Below are positions 8,269-15,745 of a stretch of 64,000 nucleotides of DNA, one piece after another. The DNA is from JAVBQG01 sp031549185. Its GTDB lineage: Bacteria > Synergistota > Synergistia > Synergistales > Synergistaceae. The stretch's first letter is position 1, and every line of letters starts with the position of its first letter. A program made the position numbers and the translations under genes. Where the stretch lies: contig JAVBQG010000011.1 of the NCBI GenBank assembly GCA_031549185.1, positions 44,696 through 108,695 on the forward strand, given 5' to 3'. Below the pieces are notes generated by a model. It worked only from the letters and a program-made list of their open reading frames with translations. It had not been told where the DNA came from and made no database searches.

Positions 8269-11007
8269 ATGGGGAACATGTTCGCAGGGCTTTCGACGGG
8301 AAGCGCCGCCCTCAGCTACTACCAGAGGGGGATCGAGACCGCGGGGCACAACATCGCCAACGCGGGGATCGACGGCTACGCGCGACAGCGGGTGAACGTC
8401 ACCGCGAACACGCCGATCAGCGACAACGGGGTTCTGGTAGGCCAGGGCGTCTCGATTCAGTCGATCACACGCATACGTAGCGCTTTCCTGGACTCCATGT
8501 ACAGGACGCAGCTGCCGACGCTCGGCTATTGGGAGACGCGGGCGAACAACCTGACGAATCTCGAGTACTACGTCGGGCAGTACGACCACAATACCTTCCA
8601 GCATTCGCTCGACACGTACTGGAGCGACATGGAAAACCTGCAGAAATACCCGAGCGAGACGACGGCTCGCGAAACGCTCCTCGGTTCGACGAAAACGATG
8701 ATGTCTTCGCTCACGAACATGCGCAAGCAGTACGATCTCTTCCGCTCCGATCTGAACGACCAGGTTCGCGACATGGTGAACGAGGCGAATCAGTTGATCG
8801 ACGACATCGCCGTGCTCTGCAAGGAGATCTCCATCGCACAGGGAAAGGGCGAACAGCCGAACGACCTGCTCGACGAGCGCGACCGTCTTGCCGAGCGCCT
8901 CTGCAAGCTGACGGGGGCGACCGTAGGTAGCCCGTCGCTCGACGAATCGGACGGCGACTACAAGATCGACCTCAACGGCAAGCTGCTTGTGCAGGGCGGT
9001 GCCCAGTACAACTGCAAGGGAACCGAGATCAAGAACACGAGGCATCTCGTCCTCGTCCCGATGGTCGGCAACAATGCCTACTACGACGTACAGGTCGAGT
9101 ACAACCTGTATGATCACATCAGCGACCTCTCCGTCGCGTCCGTGGTCATCGAGCGCGGGGCGACGGACCCGGCGAGCTGCAGCAAGAACGGCGTCCATGA
9201 GCTCTACGTGGAACGCCTGGCGAACGGCAAGACGTGGACGGTGGGCGGCGCGCTCGGGCAGATTGCGGGCGGCGAGCGCCTCGACACGATCTATTCGCAG
9301 GACCAAGCGCTCGGCATCGACGGCTCGTTCTGCCTCCAGGTCGGCACCGTCGGCGTGAAGGCGGCCAGCAGGGCGTACGACACGACGAGCGGCGTCATGG
9401 TCACGATGCCGGTGGGCGACGAGCCCACCGAGTACGAGTTCCGCATTGCGGCGGGCGAGTTCGAAACTTACGTCAACGTCAAATACAACGTCGTTACGAA
9501 TCTGTGGGACATCACGACCGACAACGGCAACACCCTGCTGGGAAGCTCTGCGGCAAGCGACCTGACTTCGAAGGACATGCAGTTCGCCCTCGCGCACTAC
9601 CCCCAGCTTTACACGACTTTCGACGGGGACGCGCAAAGTTTCTCGCTCGAGGGCGCCAACACCGACGATATGCGTGGGCACCTTCTTTCGATCACGGACG
9701 TCAAGGGCACGCTGGCCTCGGACATGGGCATCGCGAACAAGAACCCCGCGGTCGAGATCACGGTAACGGCGGACGATACGCTGCGGACGATCGCCAACAA
9801 GATCAACGCCGCCTACCAGAGCGACCTCGTCTCGGGCGACAATCCAGCCTACGCTACAAACCCGCCTGGCGTCGCGCCAAGCAGGCCGGAGGAGTGGCTG
9901 CACGCGAACGTGATCAAGGAGCCGAACGGCTCCTACTACATCGCGCTCACGAGCGACGTCTCCGGCGAGGCGAACAGGATCAATGTCCTGCCCGGCAGCG
10001 TCTGCGGCGCGAACGGCAATTTCTCCGTCGCGAAGCTGCTCGGCTTTATGGGTGGCGGCGCGGATCGGGAGACCAGCTATATGCAGGTGAACACGGATCC
10101 GACGGCGACGACCACAATCGATATGAACGACACCTATGTGAACGACGCCTACTTTATCTACGACGGCAGGCATTATCTCTCGGAGAGCAACAGCTTCGCG
10201 GATGCCCGTATCTTCAAGACGACCGACGGGCACGGCAACGTGCTGCGTTGGGACAATCCGGCCGCGGATGTGCTCGACCGCTTCGGCAAGGGGATCCGCC
10301 TCAACCTGAACGGGCTCAACCGCTACTACACCGACGGTGGGATGCTCTCCGGCAACCCGCCGACGGAGATCATCGTCCGCCCGCACATCACCAACGGCGA
10401 AATTTTCGCGATGCTGGAGACCCGCGACGACATGATCCTCGGTTTCGAGGATTACTTCGATCAGATCGCGTGGGAGCTGATTACCGAGGTCAACGCGACG
10501 CACTACTCCGGGCATGGAATCGGCGACAACCTCCAGACCACCGGCGTCGCCTTTTTTCAACACATCAACGGGCGCTACGGGGCTTCGAAGAATTTGCACC
10601 TGAACGCCGAGCTCGAGGAGGACACCAGCCTGATTGCCGCCGGCTCCGGCGACGGAAAGGGTTTCAGCAAGGGTTGCGCAGACGGCAGCACGGCGCTGCG
10701 TATGGCCCAGCTCAAACAGACCAAGCTCTTCAACTCCGGCACGGCGGATTTCAACACCTATTTTCTGCAGTTCGTCTCGGACATCGGGACGCAGGGCTAT
10801 ACGGCAGAATACATGCTCGAAGCGCAACAGAGCGTGACGGATCAGATACAGGCGCAGAGGGACTCCGTGATGGGAGTCAGCACCGACGAGGAGATGCTGG
10901 ACATCATCAAATTCCAGCAGGGCGTCGGAGGCATTTCGAGATATATGACCGCACTGGACGATATGCTGGATCGCGTGATCAACGGCATGGGCCGCGTGGG
11001 TCTGTAA
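8269..11007 (+). CDS. flgK: Flagellar hook-associated protein 1 (FlgK), second copy
   Basis: A 912-residue paralogue of the preceding gene. It shares the N-terminal signature (GHNIANAGIDGYARQRVNV, closer to the canonical FlgK motif than copy one), the central flagellin_IN-like unit (TADDTLRTIANKINAAYQ), and the C-terminal IIKFQQGVGGISRYMTALD helix ending GMGRVGL. AGGAGG overlaps the upstream stop and sits ten bases before ATG 8269, so the two are co-translated at similar strength. Both copies look intact along their length. They may form a mixed junction or two junction layers; which one is needed for motility cannot be told from sequence. Confidence 0.93.
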   Translation: MGNMFAGLSTGSAALSYYQRGIETAGHNIANAGIDGYARQRVNVTANTPISDNGVLVGQGVSIQSITRIRSAFLDSMYRTQLPTLGYWETRANNLTNLEYYVGQYDHNTFQHSLDTYWSDMENLQKYPSETTARETLLGSTKTMMSSLTNMRKQYDLFRSDLNDQVRDMVNEANQLIDDIAVLCKEISIAQGKGEQPNDLLDERDRLAERLCKLTGATVGSPSLDESDGDYKIDLNGKLLVQGGAQYNCKGTEIKNTRHLVLVPMVGNNAYYDVQVEYNLYDHISDLSVASVVIERGATDPASCSKNGVHELYVERLANGKTWTVGGALGQIAGGERLDTIYSQDQALGIDGSFCLQVGTVGVKAASRAYDTTSGVMVTMPVGDEPTEYEFRIAAGEFETYVNVKYNVVTNLWDITTDNGNTLLGSSAASDLTSKDMQFALAHYPQLYTTFDGDAQSFSLEGANTDDMRGHLLSITDVKGTLASDMGIANKNPAVEITVTADDTLRTIANKINAAYQSDLVSGDNPAYATNPPGVAPSRPEEWLHANVIKEPNGSYYIALTSDVSGEANRINVLPGSVCGANGNFSVAKLLGFMGGGADRETSYMQVNTDPTATTTIDMNDTYVNDAYFIYDGRHYLSESNSFADARIFKTTDGHGNVLRWDNPAADVLDRFGKGIRLNLNGLNRYYTDGGMLSGNPPTEIIVRPHITNGEIFAMLETRDDMILGFEDYFDQIAWELITEVNATHYSGHGIGDNLQTTGVAFFQHINGRYGASKNLHLNAELEEDTSLIAAGSGDGKGFSKGCADGSTALRMAQLKQTKLFNSGTADFNTYFLQFVSDIGTQGYTAEYMLEAQQSVTDQIQAQRDSVMGVSTDEEMLDIIKFQQGVGGISRYMTALDDMLDRVINGMGRVGL

Positions 11008-11038
11008 TTTTTACGACGACGGAGGCGGGTGAGGGATC

Positions 11039-14000
11039 ATGTCCTACAGAGTGACGAACAGCATGATGCAGATGTTGATGCTGAACGACATGCACAACAA
11101 TCTGAGCAAAATGCTCGACCTGCAGCAGCAGTTGGCTACGCAGCGCAAGTACAACGCGGCCTCGGACAACCCGAACGCCGTGACGAAGGGAATGGGGCTG
11201 GACACCTCCATCACCGAGGGGTTGCAGTACATATCGAACCTTCAGGACGCACAGTCGTGGCTGAAATTCACCGACGACGCACTCGGACAGATGAACGACT
11301 GTTTTCAGCGTATCCGGCAGCTCGCCATCCAGGCGGGCGACGGCGCGTACGAGGGGGTCGATCTTGAGGCGATCGCCGTCGAACTCAAGGAACTCAAGGA
11401 GACGCTGCGCAGCCTCGCGAATTCGACCATCGGCCAGGAGTACCTCTTCGCCGGCCTCAAGGCCTGCGGTATCCCCTTCGGACTGGGCCCCAACGGCGAG
11501 GTCGTGTACAACGGCAACGACTACGAGCTCGCCTGGGAGTTCTCGCGTCAGCAGACGGGGCAGGTCTCGCTCACGGGACGCGATGTCTTCCCGCAGGACG
11601 AGACGACCAATTACCTGAAGGGTGTCGAGGTGCCAATGGATTTCAAATGGACCGGCCGCAACGAAATTCTCGAGTTCAAGGTCGGCTGGCGGGCGGTCAA
11701 GGTGCGCATCCCCGAGAAATGGCAGGACGAAATTCTGAACGGTCTGGACGACCCGACCGACTACAACCGTTTTCGCGATCCGGGCGAAAAGCTCGAGGGC
11801 TGGTCGCTCGATGAGATCTCGAATCTCATCAACAGCAGCATGGAGATGGGAGACGTCAGCAAACTGCTGAAGGCGACCGTTGTGAAGGATACCAAAACGG
11901 GGACACAATACCTGCAGATACAGAGTCTCACGGGTGAACCGGTGCAGCTTACGAGCTGGCCGGAGGAGGACGCACGTTCTCTGGCCGAGGGCATCAAGGG
12001 CGCGGCGTACGGCCCGGTCGGTCGCACGGCGACCGTGGACGGAACGGTCTCCTTCCGTTTTTCGGACAACGCGGTCTACAGTGTGGACGTCAAGAAGGGC
12101 GAGAGCCTTCAGGATATCGCGAAGAAGCTCAACGACCTCCCCGAGGGCAAGATGTGGGCCGCATACAAGACGGACGGGACCTCCGAGTGGATCGACATCG
12201 TCTCCCGCACGCCGGGCGATTATTTCCGCCTCGAGGCGGCAGGCGGCGCGACGAACCTCTTCGCGCCCCAGCAGGCGAAGGCCTCCTCGGCGACGCATCA
12301 GGGGCAGTCGATCATCACGACGCACGCGTTCGACACCGCTCTTTCGTACGCGAGCGTCGCGTCCGGCACGCTGACGATCAACCAAGGAAACGACACCTAC
12401 AAGATCGACGTGTTCGCGGGCAACACGATCGCGAACATCGCGGGTGCGATCAACGCGGACCCGGGGCTTGCCGCGGCCGGTTTCACCGCGAGCGTCAACG
12501 CGGACGGAGCTCTCGAAATCGTCTCCACGAACGGAGATTTCGACGTCGTCGCAACCGGCGGCCTGATGCCGCTTTTCTCGGACGGCGTATCCATGGTTTC
12601 CAGCGCGGTAAAAAATTCCGCCGGGAAGTACGCGCTGGAGACGGGCGAACTGGGCGTCAATTTCGCGACCAACGGTGACGGCGCGTTCTCGTTCGAATAC
12701 GACGGCAAGGAATACTGGATCGATTTGCCGGCGGGTTCGAGCCTGCAGGATGCGGCCGACGCGCTCAATAACGCGCTCGGCTCCGGAGGCGCGAACATCC
12801 CCGGGTTTTCCGCCACAGTGAAAACCGGCCTGAGCAAAGACGGCAATTCGCAGGTGCAGTGGCTCTCGATCGAGACCACGGATAAATCTTTCAAACTCAG
12901 CGGGTTCGGCGACGGCGCGGCAGCCATCGGCGCGTTCACCACGGGCTCCGAACCGATCTACATGAACAACGACCACACGCACATCGGATTTGCCGCGATG
13001 ATGGGTATGGAGACGGCGGTGAAGAGCACAGAGCTCGCCCTGGACGCGACGCTCGGCGATACGACGGTCGCGGGCAATGCGCTGCACCTGAAATTCGCGA
13101 GCGGCAGCAACCGCGGCGAGGTCTTCATCAACGACAGCGCGAACCTGACGTTGGAGGAGCTGGCCAAGCGCATCAACAGCGTCTGCGGGACGTGGCTGCA
13201 GGCTGTGGTGGAGACGGACGAGCCGGACGGCAGCGATCCCTTCGCCGACCCTCTCCACAACAGCGGCGACAACAAGGAGGCCGCGACGCAGCGCCTCGTG
13301 CTGCGCACGCTTGACGGCTCCCCCTTTGCCGTCTACGACGGGCCGGGCAAGACGGTGAGCGGCGTGCCGTATCCGTCGGGCAACTACGCGCAGCAACTAG
13401 GCATCAACACCGCCCTCGTCGGCGAGAGCACACAACCGGGGGGCGCCGTCCTTTACCCTGACGACGGGACGGGCGCGTTCGACGAAAACATGCCGGCGCT
13501 GTTGGAGGTCAAGGTGGGCGACCGCACCTTCCAGGTGAAGGTCTGCAAGAACAACTGCGGTACGGCTGAGAAGGTCGCCGCCGCGATCGTGCGGCAGGTC
13601 AACGAACAATACGGCGGCACCTTGCTCGCGTGGGACGGCAACAACATCGACCCGACCAACCCGAACGCAGGGACCTTCGCCCTCTACGCGGTGACGGGCG
13701 AGCCCCTTCGCGTCACCGACAAGGGCTACGGCGACCCGCGCTTCACGGAGTACACGGGCGGCGTGGCGATGCAGCTCGGCATCGCGGCGGGCATCACGAG
13801 CAACGTCGCCCTGGATACCGATGCGGCGGCGGCGGACGGAACAATTCGCATCAGCACGCCCGGGCACACGATCGACGTGCCCGTGCTGGCGGGGGAGACG
13901 CTGCACGACATCGCGAACCGCATTCGCGACTACGCGGGGAGCTGGCTCGACGTCTCGTTCGTGGACGACAACATCGGCGGTGCCGGCGGCAACGTCCGCA

Positions 14001-14830
14001 TGTCGATCGCGGCCAAGGACGGCTCGGCCGTGTCGGTGCTCGACGTAAACGGTAGCGTCGCGTGGGATTTCGGCCTCGACACGGGGCTCGTCGGCACGAC
14101 GAACCTGATCGGCTGGCAACCCACGACGGGCGATACGCTGACGATCTCCGTGAACGGCGCGGAGCATACGATCGATCTCTGGGACAGCGACGGTACTCCA
14201 CCGGGACCGATCGTCTGGAGTCCGGAGGACCTGGCCGACATGATCAATACGCGCTTCCAAGGGCAGGACATCCGCGCCGAGGTCCTGGTGACGAAGGACG
14301 CGGCGGGCAACATCACCAACAAGAGACTGGCGCTCTGGTCGCCGAAAGGGTATACTTTCGAAGTTACGGGAACCGGCAGCATCCCCGCCGGGATCGGCTT
14401 TACCCCCGGCGTCAACACGGAGAGCAAGTCGCACGGAGGGACCGGCCCGTTCAACCAGAACGTGACCATCCGCACCGGCGACAACCAGAAGAAGGTCGAT
14501 TTCTTCGGCGTGATGGACAATCTGGTCAACACGGTGGAGGGCGGCAACGTCGACGGAATCTCGGACGTCATGTTGACCCAGCTGGACAACTGGATGAACA
14601 CGCTGCTCAAGAACCGCGCTCTGGCGGGCGCTCTGATCAACCGCTACGCGATGACGGAGGGCCGCTTGGTTTCCAACAATACTGGTTACGAAGAGATCCG
14701 CACCAACACAGTAGGCATCGACCTCGCGGAGGTCATCACGCAGTACGAAATGGCGAGCGGCGTATACGAGGCGAGCCTGGCGGCGATTGCGCGCATCATG
14801 CAGCCTTCGTTGCTGGATTTTCTACGATAG
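11039..14830 (+). CDS. flgL: Giant flagellar hook-associated protein 3 (FlgL)
   Basis: A 1263-residue HAP3, about four times the usual 300. The N-terminal 140 residues (YNAASDNPNAVTKGMGLDTS, then QAGDGAYEG and STIGQEYLFAG) and the C-terminal 60 residues (EVITQYEMASGVYEASLAAI) are typical FlgL ends. The insert of about 1000 residues is built from about eight divergent flagellin_IN-like beta-alpha units at roughly residues 207-285, 335-368, 442-482, 547-582, 679-722, 820-861, 932-975 and 1031-1083; examples are VDVKKGESLQDIAKKLNDLP and VPVLAGETLHDIANRIRDYA. These should form outward-facing domains on the filament junction. ATG 11039 is the only sensible start. The gene lies between flgK and fliW as in Bacillus. 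Confidence 0.93.
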   Translation: MSYRVTNSMMQMLMLNDMHNNLSKMLDLQQQLATQRKYNAASDNPNAVTKGMGLDTSITEGLQYISNLQDAQSWLKFTDDALGQMNDCFQRIRQLAIQAGDGAYEGVDLEAIAVELKELKETLRSLANSTIGQEYLFAGLKACGIPFGLGPNGEVVYNGNDYELAWEFSRQQTGQVSLTGRDVFPQDETTNYLKGVEVPMDFKWTGRNEILEFKVGWRAVKVRIPEKWQDEILNGLDDPTDYNRFRDPGEKLEGWSLDEISNLINSSMEMGDVSKLLKATVVKDTKTGTQYLQIQSLTGEPVQLTSWPEEDARSLAEGIKGAAYGPVGRTATVDGTVSFRFSDNAVYSVDVKKGESLQDIAKKLNDLPEGKMWAAYKTDGTSEWIDIVSRTPGDYFRLEAAGGATNLFAPQQAKASSATHQGQSIITTHAFDTALSYASVASGTLTINQGNDTYKIDVFAGNTIANIAGAINADPGLAAAGFTASVNADGALEIVSTNGDFDVVATGGLMPLFSDGVSMVSSAVKNSAGKYALETGELGVNFATNGDGAFSFEYDGKEYWIDLPAGSSLQDAADALNNALGSGGANIPGFSATVKTGLSKDGNSQVQWLSIETTDKSFKLSGFGDGAAAIGAFTTGSEPIYMNNDHTHIGFAAMMGMETAVKSTELALDATLGDTTVAGNALHLKFASGSNRGEVFINDSANLTLEELAKRINSVCGTWLQAVVETDEPDGSDPFADPLHNSGDNKEAATQRLVLRTLDGSPFAVYDGPGKTVSGVPYPSGNYAQQLGINTALVGESTQPGGAVLYPDDGTGAFDENMPALLEVKVGDRTFQVKVCKNNCGTAEKVAAAIVRQVNEQYGGTLLAWDGNNIDPTNPNAGTFALYAVTGEPLRVTDKGYGDPRFTEYTGGVAMQLGIAAGITSNVALDTDAAAADGTIRISTPGHTIDVPVLAGETLHDIANRIRDYAGSWLDVSFVDDNIGGAGGNVRMSIAAKDGSAVSVLDVNGSVAWDFGLDTGLVGTTNLIGWQPTTGDTLTISVNGAEHTIDLWDSDGTPPGPIVWSPEDLADMINTRFQGQDIRAEVLVTKDAAGNITNKRLALWSPKGYTFEVTGTGSIPAGIGFTPGVNTESKSHGGTGPFNQNVTIRTGDNQKKVDFFGVMDNLVNTVEGGNVDGISDVMLTQLDNWMNTLLKNRALAGALINRYAMTEGRLVSNNTGYEEIRTNTVGIDLAEVITQYEMASGVYEASLAAIARIMQPSLLDFLR

Positions 14831-14841
14831 GAGAGATGCAG

Positions 14842-15321
14842 ATGATTCAACTGACTTCCACACGATTTGGCGAGCTAGAGGTGGACGAAACCGACGTCAT
14901 CACCTTTCCCGTAGGTATCCCCGGTTTCGAGGAGCGGCACAAGTGGATTCTGGTCGGCGACGAGGACAACGCGATCATGTGGATGCAGAGCGCCGAGGAC
15001 GGATCGCTCGCGCTGCCCGTGACGACGCCGGACGCGGTCAGGGCCGACTACAACGCGCAGATCCCGCGCGAGTCGCTGGAGCCGATCGGCGAGGTGAGCG
15101 AGGGAGACGTCGCGCTCCTGATCGTCGTGACGATCCCGCCGGACAAGCCGTGGGAGATGACGGCGAACCTCAAGGCCCCGATCGTGGTCAACCGGGCCGC
15201 GCGCCTTGCGATGCAGGCGATCGCCCTGAACGAGGAGTACGATTTCCGTTGCCCGGTGCTCGACGAGGGCATGAGAGAGAGGATCCGCGGACAGGCGCTC
15301 GCCGCCGAGAAGGCGCGTTGA
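14842..15321 (+). CDS. fliW: Flagellar assembly factor FliW
   Basis: A 159-residue FliW. The start MIQLTSTRFGELEVDETDVI and the segment FPVGIPGFEERHKWIL are family hallmarks, as is the later PWEMTANLKAPIVVN. FliW binds flagellin and also binds and blocks CsrA; when flagellin is exported, freed FliW relieves CsrA repression of flagellin translation. ATG 14842 has AGGAG eight bases upstream; ATG 14836 is in frame but too close to it. It follows flgL by 11 bases and csrA follows four bases after its stop, the standard arrangement for this switch. Confidence 0.95.
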   Translation: MIQLTSTRFGELEVDETDVITFPVGIPGFEERHKWILVGDEDNAIMWMQSAEDGSLALPVTTPDAVRADYNAQIPRESLEPIGEVSEGDVALLIVVTIPPDKPWEMTANLKAPIVVNRAARLAMQAIALNEEYDFRCPVLDEGMRERIRGQALAAEKAR

Positions 15322-15325
15322 CGCC

Positions 15326-15583
15326 ATGCTGGTGCTCAGCAGAAAACCGGGAGAGGCGTTGCGCATAGGCGACGACGTGGAGATCACCGTCGTCGAGGTA
15401 AAAGGAGACATGGTGCGCCTGGGTATCCAGGCGCCGCGGACCGTGCAGGTCTGGCGCAAGGAGTTGTGGGAGGCCATCGTGGCCGAGAACCTGAAGGCGG
15501 CGGAAGAGGCAGCTCCAGCCGCCATCCCCGCCATCCCCGGCACGAAGGGCGTCGCCGATCTGCTGGCGAAGAAGAAAAAATAA
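15326..15583 (+). CDS. csrA: Carbon storage regulator CsrA
   Basis: An 85-residue RNA-binding regulator. The start MLVLSRKPGEALRIGDDVEI and the GIQAPRTVQVWRKELWEAI segment are diagnostic, including the arginine (in APR) that contacts GGA motifs. A lysine-rich tail follows the core. CsrA represses flagellin translation by binding GGA sites in the hag leader; two such leaders occur downstream in this window. No strong ribosome binding site is visible, and the start lies four bases after the fliW stop, so translation is probably coupled to fliW. Confidence 0.97.
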   Translation: MLVLSRKPGEALRIGDDVEITVVEVKGDMVRLGIQAPRTVQVWRKELWEAIVAENLKAAEEAAPAAIPAIPGTKGVADLLAKKKK

Positions 15584-15592
15584 CCTCACCCC

Positions 15593-15624
15593 CCTCCCCC
15601 TCTCCTAAAGCGGAGAGGGGGAGG
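15593..15624. other. Long perfect hairpin after csrA
   Basis: CCTCCCCCTCTCC (15593-15605) and GGAGAGGGGGAGG (15612-15624) form a perfect 13-base-pair stem with a six-base loop. No U-tract follows, so it is either an inefficient terminator or a stabilising 3' structure for the flagellar operon mRNA. Confidence 0.6.
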
Positions 15625-15657
15625 AATATAGGGGCCGGGACGAACACATATATCGCC

Positions 15658-15724
15658 GTAGGGACGCGTATCGCGCGTCTGCTGGCGGCGTGCATGGGAA
15701 CGGACGCCCAATGGGCGCCCCTAC
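15658..15724. repeat. Small palindromic element with imperfect terminal inverted repeats
   Basis: The 67-base element starts GTAGGGACGC and ends GCGCCCCTAC, so its ends are near-perfect inverted repeats. Internal palindromes are GACGCG/CGCGTC (loop TATCG) and GCCC/GGGC around AAT. It resembles short REP or MITE-like elements that scatter through intergenic DNA. Only one copy is in this window, so mobility cannot be judged. Confidence 0.4.
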
Positions 15725-15745
15725 ATTTCTTAGGAGGCACCAATC

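Noticed and set aside
8260..13396. Very long minus-strand open frames (855 and 805 residues) opposite flgK and flgL
   Set aside because: Antisense shadows of genes with recognisable HAP signatures; composition is typical of non-coding GC-rich frames.
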